From CAYPLH01 sp964411505 (lineage in GTDB: Bacteria; Bacillota; Clostridia; CAYPLH01; DUMO01): a stretch of 64,000 nt of DNA. The notes below the pieces were generated by a model. That model saw only the letters and a list, made by a program, of their open reading frames with translations. It was not told the DNA's origin and did no database searches. The stretch lies in NCBI GenBank assembly GCA_964411505.1, contig CAYPLH010000006.1:62001-126000 (forward strand), written 5' to 3'. This document shows positions 44,864-54,791 of this stretch, piece by piece. Each line of letters begins with the position of its first letter. The stretch's first letter is position 1. A program made the translations under genes and the position numbers.

Positions 44864-47800
44864 TTATCTATTATATATTCTGTACATTAATACGGCTGCT
44901 TCTGCTCTTGTTGTTGTACCAAGAGGATTCAACAAACTACCATCACCAACAACCAAGTCAGCTTTCACAAGAGAAGCAATAGGCTCAACTGCATATGGTG
45001 AAATCCGCGAAGTGTCACTGAACTCACTCAAATCTGCAGCCTTGCCATCAATATTTAGTTTACCAAGTACGTTCAGAGCCCGGGCAGTAATTGTCAACAT
45101 ATCCTGCCTTGTCATTTCTGCATCTGGTGCAAACATATTATTGCCTATGCCATTTACGAGTCCAAGCTCCTTTGCAATACTTACTGCTTCATAGTAGTAC
45201 TTATCCTCACGTACATCGTCAAAGCCGCTACTTGCTTTACCACTTAATCCAAGTGTCTTAATAAGCAGAAGCGTATAGTCAGCTCGTGTTACATTCGCCT
45301 GTGGATTATACGTGGTAACTGATGTACCCTGAATTATACCTTTTGCAGCAAGCACTTCTATAGATCTTTTTGCCCACTCATGATTTATGAGGTCTTCAAA
45401 TGTCTTATCTACATAAGCAACTGCAAATCTACTAAAGTGCGATATAGAAAAAGTAACGCATCCAGTTGATTTATCATATCTTCCATCATACACAGGTACC
45501 ATATCCCCGTTTCCGTCTATATACCATATAGTGATCTTTTCGTAGTCTTCACCAGGCGCAGGTATATACGGTATTGAAACAGTAACCGATGCACTATCAC
45601 TGCTCCATGGAATATTTTTACCATCCACGTTAACACCCAATTTTACCACAGGTCTATTACCTACAGACTTCCTAATTTCCTCTGGTAACATTTGATTATC
45701 CACAGCAGCAATATCAAATGATACATTTTTCGCATCTCCTATTTCAGAGTCGCTTAACATATTAGATGGTACAACTACTGAACCTATATTTGTGTTAAAC
45801 TCAAATTGTTGACTAGAGTCATCATCAGTAACATAACCTGCTGGAATATTAAACTTATATGAATCTGTATCAATATTCTTTGGAGGCTCTATCACTACTT
45901 TTTTAACACCTTCACCAACCGTCATCGCTATATCCAATGCACTATCAATTGTAGAATTATCAATGCTTATAGATGCTGCCCCATTATCCATTGATACTTC
46001 ACTTGCACTAACTCTTGCTGAGCCATTACTGTTTAGAGTAATGAGGGGTGTTGGGTCAGATGTCGGCGTTGGCGTTGGCGTTGGCTCTGGATCATCTGTC
46101 GGTTCAGGCGTTGGTGTTGGCGTCGGCGCAGGTTCATCTGTCGGTTCAGGCATAGGCGTCGGTGTCGGCGTCGGCGTTGGCGTTGGCGTCGGATCATCTG
46201 TTGGTTCAGGCGTCGGCGTTGGCGTCGGATCAGGTTCATCTGTCTGTTCGGGCGTCGGCGTTGGCGTAGGCGTAGGCGTTGGTGTTGTCTCTGGTGTTGT
46301 ATCCTTAATTGTTATCTCCAATTCCAGGTCAGCCCCTGCACTAAAGGTAAATACTAGAGTAATGGTTCCTACAGGCTGATTTGCCAGATATCCACTCTTT
46401 ATAGTGCATACGTTATCTGACACTATATAATCTTCGCCTTCATCCAGCTGTGTTCCGCCATTGCTTATTGCCACTAAAGTATTTCCTTTAAAGTCTATGG
46501 TTACATCAATATCATCTCTGGCTCCTTCTTTTTTATCAAACTCAGCTGTTGCCGGATCGATAACAGAGTCTTCCACTTCTGGTCCAGGAATAATACTGAT
46601 TTCATTCTCCTGGCTTAAATCAACGGATAACTTTATCATACCCTGTGCATCTGTGTATACTTGCGTTTCCCCATCCGTTGCAGAGCTGATAGTATATCCT
46701 TTACCTGCATTAAGCCCGGAAACTGTTAGCTCCGCTTCTTCTGCAGCATCTTCAAGAGGTTTGGTCACCCAAAGTTTGAAGTGTGAAGCTTCTGTTAACC
46801 TTTCATATTTAAGATTTACATCTACTGAGGATTCAATGTCCGGATAACCTTCAGGCTGTGTTAGTGATGAACCTTTAACCATTACTGCGTTGTTTATTCC
46901 TGTGTCGTCCTTGGTGTACACCATACTCCTAGCATTTGCAAGGATATCTTGTGTGGTAATTGTTCCTTTTTCTGGACGTACAACAATAATATCAGTCTTC
47001 CCATCAGGTCTTTCCACTATCAACTTACTACCTTCACTATCTGTCGTCAGAACAGGCGCAGTCGGAAGCTCTTCACCATTTATACGGGGGAACAACACTG
47101 TCATAAACTGAGTTCCATTAGCAGGCGCTGAATTCCAGACCTTCAACTGTGTTCCCAGTCTCTTTACACCATCTACTGAACTATTAACAAATTCATCATT
47201 GAAGGCAAAGTTTCCTTCTACCGGCATTTTTACGTGTATTTCCAGGCTATCTGCGCCCTGTGTATTGATAAATCCGTTCTGCAAATCGCCCGTCCATTCT
47301 CCCTGGTTGTTGAATAGGAATTCAAAGGTTCCGTCTTCGCTAACCTTAGCTATATCATCATAAACAACTGCATAGCGGTTATCAATGAAGAAAATGTTGC
47401 GGTCGTATTTGCTCAAAGGTACTTTATAGGCATTCTTTGCATTTCCTGTGGCAAAGCCGTAGCCCTCGGTTCCAAAATATTCGCTCATGTTTGCCTGGTC
47501 ACCCATGTCCTTGATGGGATTTCCACCGCCGTTCGTTTCAAAGTTCTGCCCCAAACCATCTACTAGCAGTACATTATGATATTTTGTCAAGCGGTTTGGC
47601 ACTCCACTGTTAGTAAGCTTTGGAGTATATTCACCCCAGCGCTTTCCTGCAAAGAAAAGGAATATATTCTGCGCATCAGGCTTGTCATGGTTTACATTGA
47701 CATATCCTGTGGGTCCATTATCTCTCCACTCATTAGATTTATGTCCACCCGGAGGTCCGCTCTTCATATTAAACATTATGTCGTCAACGCCCCATCCGGT

Positions 47801-50800
47801 TCTGAAATTTGCCATCTCAATGTCTGAGAAGTATGCATAGCCAGGTTGATCCAATAGCTCAGGTTCTAAAGTATCATCATAATAGAGCATCTGCCATGCA
47901 CTGTAAGCAAATGAGCCCGGCTTCTTTGCATATGCGTCCAAAGCCAATTTCTGCAACTGTGGATCGCGGTAGACACTAGCGAGCTTAAACAGGCAATTCC
48001 TGAAATATCCCAATCCTCCAGCGTCGCCCCATGGAATTACAGTTTCTAAACCCGGTACATAGGTGTATGCTATAAACTTCCCTGTATTTTTGAGTGACTC
48101 ATCTTCCCAGAGACTTATGCCGGATACCGACTGGTAGTTTGTTACAACACGAGCTATGTGATGGAAGCCATACAGATGATAGCTTGCACTCTCATGTGCA
48201 CTCCCATCAGGTGCTGACCATTCAAGCATTGCCTTTATGTCTGCCTCAATAAAGTTATACATTTCCACCAGGTCAGATATCTGCTGTGGATCCTCCAGAT
48301 CACCCATGATTGCGCATATGGCTGAAAAAAGAGCGTCCGTCCTGATCATCCTATGGTTATTTTGATAATCATTCTTCCAATATCCATCATTTTGACCTTC
48401 TCTTAATGGAGCCCATGCTGCTCTTAGCCTGCTCATATGGTGGAACAATGAATCCCTGATCTGCACTCTTTCTTCAGGAGTAAAGGCTTCGTGCGCCCAA
48501 TCATATGCAAAGCTCACACCCATCATTGTATATGCCGCAGGCATGCTTCCACCCTTTTCATCAACTGTAGCATTCATTGAATCCCATGAATCAAATCCTA
48601 TGACAAAGAACACATAATCACGAATCTTATTTTTTAGTACTTCGTCCTTGGTTATAAGGTACTCAAGGGCTAGATCCTGAAGCCACCAGTATAGCTGTTG
48701 ACCAGATTGAGTATTCGATGTCCAGTACGTATCATTCTTTGTTAACCAAGCTGTTCCGTCAGGTCTGTTACGAGTGCTTGTGCTCAAAGTTTCGTAGAAT
48801 GCGGCATAGTCCGGATCCTCTGTTCTGCGCATAAGCTCCTCAATTGAAATATCACTTCCAACAATCATGTGCGGATGCACTCCTAGCAGCTCCTGCTTGA
48901 AGGTAGAATCCGCATAGGTTTTCTTAGGCTCCTTGGTGGTAGCCTCTATAGATGGTCCGTTATCAGACTCATATCCGTCCAGATCTACCGCCTCAATACG
49001 GAAAGTATACTCGGTATTTGCAGTAAGACCAGTAACTTTATAGCTTACTGTTTGCCCCGGCTCCTCTTCGAAATACTGCGGAGAATACACTGATAAATCA
49101 ATTTCTCCCGATGGCGCTTCATATATAACATCTGCTTCTGTGACTGGAACCCATTCACCAGATGCAACTTTTTTGTATACAACATATCCGGCAATGCCCT
49201 GCTCAGTTCCTATATGATCCTGTGCAACATCCTTCCAGCTCAGCGTTGCATTGTCATCACTTAAAGCCGATACGGTAAGATCAATGCCTGATACTGGCCA
49301 AATAGGCTTGCCTTCATCAGTCAGCAAAACGGTATAGCTTCCGGTTGCTGTGGCATAGCCATCCACCTTTGCGGTTATTTCCACCTCACCAATGTCAGCG
49401 TCAGAGGTTACAGTCAGGATTCCTACATTGTCGAATCCTTCCTTACTTCTGATAGAAATTCCGCTAATTTCTGATGGAATGTACCATTCCACAACCTCTC
49501 CTATTATTAGATTTCCCTCAATATCCAGGACCTCTGCCTTAAATTCTACCTCTGTACTCTCTTCCGGAATCAGAATCATTCCAGTCATTTCCACTACCTC
49601 ATCCAGACAGCTAATTTCTACTGAATGTGGTTCTGCTTCATTAGTGCTTATCGCTGTGGTAAAATCTTTAGTGCTGCTGTTTCCAGCCTGATCTTTTGCA
49701 GTTATTCTTAGATAATAATCAGTACCTGGGATAAGTCCCGTCAATGTACATGCTGGCAGTCCAACAATCGTTGCAGCCTCCGCAACCTCCTGGGTAAATG
49801 CTGCATCGGTAAATACTCTTACATCATAAGCATTTACTGCGATGTTGTCTGTAGCAGCAGTCCATGACACTTCAAGGGATGATAGTCCCGGTGCAGTCAC
49901 TGTTACCTTCGCATCAGCTGGCCAAACCGGATCATCATCATCTTCGATGCTGTAGGAATCGTACAAGGCCTTTATATCCTCTGCACTTAGAGCACGGTCA
50001 TATATTCTAAGCTCATCAGCAGCACCGATCCACGGCGCAATATTTATCCCTAGGTACTTATTGCTGCCTAAAATCAGTTCGCCTACTATATCCATACCTT
50101 CGTAGCCTGTTTTTTTATTCGTATTTATTCCTTGGATGGCATAGGGCTCTCCATTAAAGTAAATAATAACATTACATTGTGCGGGGTTATCAGGATTAGA
50201 CTCAGCATCATAAACAATGGTGTAATAGCGCCATATTCCGTCGCCCATAATGCCAGTGCTCTTTTGCTCGTCTGTAGGTTGATTGGGATATTTGCTGATT
50301 AAACGAGTCTGAACAACACCATTTCCTGGGTTGATATAGAATAAGTTATCAACCGTACTCCCATCTTTTCCGTCTAATTGTCCAACAAGCATTTGTTGGG
50401 CTACTGACTTACCTTCCGCATACTGTCGTATTGCTACATCCAACCTTGCCCACAGTGTGATTGTGAAGGATTGATGGGGATTGCCCCACTGGTCAACTAC
50501 TGCGTTAGGAATACCCACATATTTAGGCTTTTCTCTATACTGCATGGATTCTTCTTCAGTAGCGTCTTGATCTCCTAACAGTACAGCCTTTCCTACCTTG
50601 CCATTGTCATCATATTGGGCTGTCCCCTCTTCTCCATGTACCGAACGATTGGCACCTGTTACATAGTATGTTCCATGATTAGATCCCACATGGTCTTCCA
50701 GAGTTTCTTCAAAGCTCCAATACCCCACAAGACCTGTTATAAAATCACCCTCGGAAGGGTCTGGTTTAACGGTGCTGTCAGTTATGTCTATCGCAAGCTC

Positions 50801-51256
50801 TGCATTAGCTCCTGCACTAAAATCAAACTCTAGAGTAGTGATTCCTATAGGTCGCGTAGCCAAGTATTCACTTTTTATTCTGTAAACACTATCTGGCACT
50901 GAATAGTATGAATCTAAATCCAGAGTTCCACTCCCATCGCTTACTCCCACTAAGGTATTTCCCTTAAAGTCGATGGTTACATTAATGTCTTCTCTGGCTC
51001 CTTCTTTTTTATCAAAGGATGCCGTTGTTGGCGAGATAATTGAATCTTCAGTCTCTAGGATTCCAAAATCTGACGAATTAGTAAGCTCATCCGAAGATAA
51101 TGTATTATCAACTACACCTCCAAGTTCTGAGCTAAAGTCAGGTATCTCTGCCTCCGCGATTGCTTGCATACCAATGCTTCCAAAGAGAATGACAAATGTC
51201 ATCATCCATGCAAGCAATCTGCCAAATGATTTCTTTGAAATAAACATTTTACTCAT
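44864..51256 (-). CDS. SLH-anchored surface polysaccharide lyase (heparinase II/III-like) with LamG, FN3 and X2 modules
   Basis: 2130 residues. Order: signal peptide (1-36); X2-type module (about 72-168); LamG-like concanavalin fold (about 178-445, DELRIYDRALSAEDIKALYD at its end); FN3 (about 450-545); Ig-like (about 550-650); FN3 (about 655-775); heparinase II/III-like lyase (about 780-1445, helical barrel with YHLYGFHHIAR then beta domain); second X2 module (about 1560-1650); Thr-Pro/Glu-Pro linker (about 1655-1740); beta domain; three SLH repeats (about 1945-2130). The SLH repeats bind cell-wall polymer, so the lyase is displayed on the surface and cuts uronate-containing polysaccharide, feeding the importers. 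The two X2 modules are closely similar. Strong AAGGAGGG site. Substrate (heparin-like, alginate-like or other) not resolved. Confidence 0.9.
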   Translation of the reverse strand: MSKMFISKKSFGRLLAWMMTFVILFGSIGMQAIAEAEIPDFSSELGGVVDNTLSSDELTNSSDFGILETEDSIISPTTASFDKKEGAREDINVTIDFKGNTLVGVSDGSGTLDLDSYYSVPDSVYRIKSEYLATRPIGITTLEFDFSAGANAELAIDITDSTVKPDPSEGDFITGLVGYWSFEETLEDHVGSNHGTYYVTGANRSVHGEEGTAQYDDNGKVGKAVLLGDQDATEEESMQYREKPKYVGIPNAVVDQWGNPHQSFTITLWARLDVAIRQYAEGKSVAQQMLVGQLDGKDGSTVDNLFYINPGNGVVQTRLISKYPNQPTDEQKSTGIMGDGIWRYYTIVYDAESNPDNPAQCNVIIYFNGEPYAIQGINTNKKTGYEGMDIVGELILGSNKYLGINIAPWIGAADELRIYDRALSAEDIKALYDSYSIEDDDDPVWPADAKVTVTAPGLSSLEVSWTAATDNIAVNAYDVRVFTDAAFTQEVAEAATIVGLPACTLTGLIPGTDYYLRITAKDQAGNSSTKDFTTAISTNEAEPHSVEISCLDEVVEMTGMILIPEESTEVEFKAEVLDIEGNLIIGEVVEWYIPSEISGISIRSKEGFDNVGILTVTSDADIGEVEITAKVDGYATATGSYTVLLTDEGKPIWPVSGIDLTVSALSDDNATLSWKDVAQDHIGTEQGIAGYVVYKKVASGEWVPVTEADVIYEAPSGEIDLSVYSPQYFEEEPGQTVSYKVTGLTANTEYTFRIEAVDLDGYESDNGPSIEATTKEPKKTYADSTFKQELLGVHPHMIVGSDISIEELMRRTEDPDYAAFYETLSTSTRNRPDGTAWLTKNDTYWTSNTQSGQQLYWWLQDLALEYLITKDEVLKNKIRDYVFFVIGFDSWDSMNATVDEKGGSMPAAYTMMGVSFAYDWAHEAFTPEERVQIRDSLFHHMSRLRAAWAPLREGQNDGYWKNDYQNNHRMIRTDALFSAICAIMGDLEDPQQISDLVEMYNFIEADIKAMLEWSAPDGSAHESASYHLYGFHHIARVVTNYQSVSGISLWEDESLKNTGKFIAYTYVPGLETVIPWGDAGGLGYFRNCLFKLASVYRDPQLQKLALDAYAKKPGSFAYSAWQMLYYDDTLEPELLDQPGYAYFSDIEMANFRTGWGVDDIMFNMKSGPPGGHKSNEWRDNGPTGYVNVNHDKPDAQNIFLFFAGKRWGEYTPKLTNSGVPNRLTKYHNVLLVDGLGQNFETNGGGNPIKDMGDQANMSEYFGTEGYGFATGNAKNAYKVPLSKYDRNIFFIDNRYAVVYDDIAKVSEDGTFEFLFNNQGEWTGDLQNGFINTQGADSLEIHVKMPVEGNFAFNDEFVNSSVDGVKRLGTQLKVWNSAPANGTQFMTVLFPRINGEELPTAPVLTTDSEGSKLIVERPDGKTDIIVVRPEKGTITTQDILANARSMVYTKDDTGINNAVMVKGSSLTQPEGYPDIESSVDVNLKYERLTEASHFKLWVTKPLEDAAEEAELTVSGLNAGKGYTISSATDGETQVYTDAQGMIKLSVDLSQENEISIIPGPEVEDSVIDPATAEFDKKEGARDDIDVTIDFKGNTLVAISNGGTQLDEGEDYIVSDNVCTIKSGYLANQPVGTITLVFTFSAGADLELEITIKDTTPETTPTPTPTPTPTPEQTDEPDPTPTPTPEPTDDPTPTPTPTPTPTPMPEPTDEPAPTPTPTPEPTDDPEPTPTPTPTSDPTPLITLNSNGSARVSASEVSMDNGAASISIDNSTIDSALDIAMTVGEGVKKVVIEPPKNIDTDSYKFNIPAGYVTDDDSSQQFEFNTNIGSVVVPSNMLSDSEIGDAKNVSFDIAAVDNQMLPEEIRKSVGNRPVVKLGVNVDGKNIPWSSDSASVTVSIPYIPAPGEDYEKITIWYIDGNGDMVPVYDGRYDKSTGCVTFSISHFSRFAVAYVDKTFEDLINHEWAKRSIEVLAAKGIIQGTSVTTYNPQANVTRADYTLLLIKTLGLSGKASSGFDDVREDKYYYEAVSIAKELGLVNGIGNNMFAPDAEMTRQDMLTITARALNVLGKLNIDGKAADLSEFSDTSRISPYAVEPIASLVKADLVVGDGSLLNPLGTTTRAEAAVLMYRIYNR
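46045..46290. repeat. minisatellite coding the Thr-Pro linker
   Basis: Repeated GGCGTTGGCGTC-type hexamers on the plus strand encode alternating Thr-Pro with EPTD/EPTDDP interruptions in the surface lyase (about residues 1655-1737). Such linkers vary in length between strains by slippage. Confidence 0.85.
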
Positions 51257-51518
51257 AAACCCTCCTTATTTATTTTATTTATTCCTTTATATATTTTGGA
51301 ATATTATAACCACGTTGTTCTTTATTTCACTGCAATATATTCATATGTTTGTATATATTGCAATTATTAATAAGCCTTCTCAATGTTAATAATTTTTCAT
51401 CATAGTCAGCCACGTCAGTTAAAATAAGAAAAGGATATCTATTACAATTCTTTTTAAAAGTTGCACTTCTAATTTATTGCGTAAATTTTCTTTTGGAAAT
51501 GTTGACAAATATGCCGTC

Positions 51519-52856
51519 TTAGCAGCTTACTACCGTTACAATCACCCGCTTGTATCCAGTAAGTCTCGGTGAACCATTATCTGTTACCTTTAATATAAAG
51601 TGAAGCGTTTTAGGCGTTAAGACCAATGGTGCAACAAAGCTTGCTATCTTCTTGTTTGCATTGCTTACTTCAAAATCCTCGCCATAAGTACCTGCTTCCT
51701 TGTAATACATCCACTCATAGGACAGTGTGTCGTCATCAGGGTCAAAGCTGCCTGTAGCGTCCAGAACCACGGTTTCACCAGAAGACACCGTTCTTTCGAG
51801 TGCTCCGTTAACAACCACAACAGGATTATGGTTTGCATCAGTGTATTTTTCAGCCACACACCAATCCATCCTTGCAGCAAAGTCGTTCTGAAACTCTTTT
51901 CGCCACCTCCACACAGTAGCCTTTTCATCTGTTACAACACCTTCCGATGTAACAACAGTATCTTTTGCATCTAGCCAAAGATTGTTTGAATGATGGATAA
52001 ACCTGCCTCCCCAGCTTCCCCAATTTGGATGGGCACAGTTGCTAAGCCCTATAACATGCGAAACAAAGAATAAAAATGATGGAGTATCGCCTTCTTTAAG
52101 GCAGTTTATACCATTGAATGTGTTTGTTTTCAGTGGATATAGAGCTCCCAACAGACCATGGTTTGTCTGGACATTTGGTACTACCCAATCAGAGGATGTA
52201 AGCTCTTGCATGTCATCGCCCCCTTGGTACATGCCAAGGTAAACCTTTTTACCGGTGCTGCTTTTATCATAGGCAAGATACATTAATATATCCGGAGCAT
52301 TACTTAAAATGCTGTCTACACCAATATCCTGTTTGTTTATACAATATATCCGGATTTTTGAGATAAACTTGTCAAACTGTTCTTGGCTTCTTGTATACTT
52401 AACCTTATGTATCGCTTGAGCAAGATCCACTGCCCCGCCCCATATTGCAAAATTAAGAGTACGCGGATCTTCTTTGTCAATACACTTTATGATCCATTCA
52501 GATGCTTCAGTGTCGTAGCCTGCTCCAACCTTCTCACGAGAGGGATAACCACTTTTAATAATGCTTAAAAGATATTCCGAAGAGGGAAATCCATTAGCAT
52601 GCTTTTTAAGGTTATCCAAGACCTGACCATAAGCCTCCACGCGCTCCTTAATAAGATTCGGGTTAACAGGAGGTTTTCCATACCTTTCAATATGCTTTTT
52701 ATGCAGACATGTTGCAATAAGACCTTCAACATCAAACATATTGCTGTAGCAAAGAAATCTTATCATGGATTGTGCATCATCTGGATCACCACCAATATCT
52801 GTAGTTATTATAATCCTCAGCTTATCCGTTTCTTCTGCAGCTATATTTTTTACCAT
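51519..52856 (-). CDS. DUF1593 nucleoside-hydrolase-like protein, second copy
   Basis: 445 residues with the Asp cluster TTDIGGDPDDAQSMIRFLCY near the N-terminus and the same C-terminal Ig/PKD-like domain (DATGSFDPDDDTLSYEWMYY) as the paralogue at 32493. Long stretches are nearly identical (for example SSDWVVPNVQTNHG), so the two arose by duplication. Here the gene follows the LplC permease by 52 bp and is probably the last gene of that operon, whereas the other copy has its own promoter. No signal peptide; cytoplasmic. Function inferred as a glycosidase-like hydrolase. Confidence 0.88.
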   Translation of the reverse strand: MVKNIAAEETDKLRIIITTDIGGDPDDAQSMIRFLCYSNMFDVEGLIATCLHKKHIERYGKPPVNPNLIKERVEAYGQVLDNLKKHANGFPSSEYLLSIIKSGYPSREKVGAGYDTEASEWIIKCIDKEDPRTLNFAIWGGAVDLAQAIHKVKYTRSQEQFDKFISKIRIYCINKQDIGVDSILSNAPDILMYLAYDKSSTGKKVYLGMYQGGDDMQELTSSDWVVPNVQTNHGLLGALYPLKTNTFNGINCLKEGDTPSFLFFVSHVIGLSNCAHPNWGSWGGRFIHHSNNLWLDAKDTVVTSEGVVTDEKATVWRWRKEFQNDFAARMDWCVAEKYTDANHNPVVVVNGALERTVSSGETVVLDATGSFDPDDDTLSYEWMYYKEAGTYGEDFEVSNANKKIASFVAPLVLTPKTLHFILKVTDNGSPRLTGYKRVIVTVVSC

Positions 52857-52908
52857 ATATACTTTACTCCCTTCAATGAGTACCTTTTCATAAGTTGCAT
52901 AACAGGCT

Positions 52909-53790
52909 CTAACCCTTTAACGCGCCTATCATAACACCTTTTACAAAATACTTCTGCAAAAAGGGGTATACCATCAAAATAGGAACAGTAGCTACCATTA
53001 TGGTAGCATATTTTATAGTTTCAGCTACTTTATTTTTTTCTATACCAGCCTCTTCTGCAGCCATGGCAGCTGTTTGATTCTCAATCAGAATACTCTTTAG
53101 AATAAGCTGCAATGGGTACTTCCTTTCGTCCCTTAAGTAGATCATCGCATTAAACCACCCATTCCAACGACCCACACCATAATATAGGATCATAACTGCA
53201 ATTACCGGCAATGAAAGTGGTAAAACTATCTTAAACAGAATTGTCCAATCAGATGCACCATCAAGTTTAGCCGACTCCTCCAGTTCATAGGGTATAGACA
53301 TGAAAGAAGTTCTCATTATAATGAGATTCCAAGTGCCAATAGCTCCTGGGAGGATCATTACCCAAAGATTATTATATAGCCCGATATTTCGCATCACCAG
53401 ATAAGTAGGAATCAGTCCTCCTCCAAAGTACATGGTGACAATAATACCTTTCATAATGATATTTTTCCAAAAAAACTTCCTCCTTGATAATACATATGCA
53501 CCTATGGAAGTCATCATAATATTGACAGCAGTTCCTGTTGTCACATAGATTAGCGTGTTTTTATAGCCCAGCCATACCTTGGGATTATTCATCACCGCTC
53601 TATAAGCTTCTGTAGAAAAACCCAGAGGTGTTACCAACAAACCCGTATAATATTCAAGTGTAGCGGAGTCACTAAAAGATGCCACCAATACATACCATAT
53701 TGGGTAAAGCGTAATAAGCATTAACATAAACATTAAAGTATGATTTGTAACATCAAAGATAGTACTTCCGATTGTTCTTTTATATTTCAT
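52909..53790 (-). CDS. LplC/YtcP-type sugar ABC permease (second system)
   Basis: 293 residues, six spans, EAA loop LEESAKLDGASDWTILFKIV (about 178-197) and C-terminal GALKG. Starts 10 bp after the LplB-type gene with AGGAGG before the ATG. Homologous to the LplC-type protein at 28476, with YFGGGLIPTYLVMRNIGL in the same position. Confidence 0.95.
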   Translation of the reverse strand: MKYKRTIGSTIFDVTNHTLMFMLMLITLYPIWYVLVASFSDSATLEYYTGLLVTPLGFSTEAYRAVMNNPKVWLGYKNTLIYVTTGTAVNIMMTSIGAYVLSRRKFFWKNIIMKGIIVTMYFGGGLIPTYLVMRNIGLYNNLWVMILPGAIGTWNLIIMRTSFMSIPYELEESAKLDGASDWTILFKIVLPLSLPVIAVMILYYGVGRWNGWFNAMIYLRDERKYPLQLILKSILIENQTAAMAAEEAGIEKNKVAETIKYATIMVATVPILMVYPFLQKYFVKGVMIGALKG

Positions 53791-53800
53791 CTATATCCTC

Positions 53801-54772
53801 CTACCACAAGCTTGTTTCATTTACTTTTCTGCTGACAGTGTTTGCTAAAACCAGTAAGCTAACATTTACAAGGGAATTTGTTAAACCGACAGCTGCGCTA
53901 TAGCTAAAATTGGCCTCCTGCATTCCCCGGCGGTACACATAGGAAGAGATAACGTCAGCAGTTTCATATGTTAATGGGTTATATAACAGTATAATTTTCT
54001 GCGATCCTTCCGCCATCATTTTGCCTATTCTTAAAATTAGCATAATAACTATCATTGGCATGATACCTGGTAATGTGACTGAAATAAATTGCCTCCAACG
54101 TCCTGCTCCATCTATTTCTGCGGCTTCATATAGAGCTTGATCTACTCTACTTAATGCAGACATATATATAATAGAACTCCATCCAACACCCGCCCATATA
54201 CCTGTACCCACATACACACTGCGAAAATACTTAGGGTCTAAAAGAAATGGAACTCTTTCAATGCTCAGAATGGAAAGAATATCATTTATTAGTCCACCAT
54301 AGGCGAAAAAGTTAGCTATAATTCCGCACAATACCACCATTGATATAAAATGAGGCATATAGGTGATGGTCTGCACTATTCTTTTAAATTTACTGCTTCT
54401 TATTTCATTCAGCAGTAGTGCCAAAATTATGGGAGCTGGAAATCCAAATATCAGCTGGTATAGGTTAATCATAAAAGTATTTCTTACTATTCTAAAAAGA
54501 TAAATATCACTAAAGAATCTTTGGAAATTTCGCAGCCCTATCCACTTGCTATTTGTAATACCCATAAAAGGAGAATAATCTTTAAAGACTATGACTATCC
54601 CAAACATAGGTAAATAATCAAAAATGATGTAATACAATACCACCGGAATTGCCATCAGGATGAGGACTTTGTTTAAAACAAAGTCCTTCCTGATTTCCTG
54701 CCATACCGTTGTTTTTTTTGCTGGTAACTTTTCTGCTTTAGTTGTCATTACTTGACTTGTATTATTGTTCAT
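53801..54772 (-). CDS. LplB-type sugar ABC permease (second system)
   Basis: 323 residues, the same length as the paralogue at 29373 and with the same C-terminal SRKVNETSLW. Six spans and an EAA-type loop YEAAEIDGAGRWRQFISVTL (about 215-234). Lies 19 bp after the binding-protein gene. Confidence 0.95.
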   Translation of the reverse strand: MNNNTSQVMTTKAEKLPAKKTTVWQEIRKDFVLNKVLILMAIPVVLYYIIFDYLPMFGIVIVFKDYSPFMGITNSKWIGLRNFQRFFSDIYLFRIVRNTFMINLYQLIFGFPAPIILALLLNEIRSSKFKRIVQTITYMPHFISMVVLCGIIANFFAYGGLINDILSILSIERVPFLLDPKYFRSVYVGTGIWAGVGWSSIIYMSALSRVDQALYEAAEIDGAGRWRQFISVTLPGIMPMIVIMLILRIGKMMAEGSQKIILLYNPLTYETADVISSYVYRRGMQEANFSYSAAVGLTNSLVNVSLLVLANTVSRKVNETSLW

Positions 54773-54791
54773 ACTGTTTCACCTATCGTTG

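Noticed and set aside
46045..46290. Tandem repeat that might be read as CRISPR-like
   Set aside because: No unique spacers and no cas genes; it is a coding minisatellite.
45963..46379. Plus-strand 138-codon frame rich in Gly-Val-Gly-Ser repeats
   Set aside because: Antisense of the Thr-Pro linker minisatellite in the surface lyase; composition is produced by the repeated hexamers.
50973..51389. 138-codon plus-strand frame opposite the start of the surface lyase
   Set aside because: Opposes the signal peptide and first X2 module, which are clearly coding on the minus strand.
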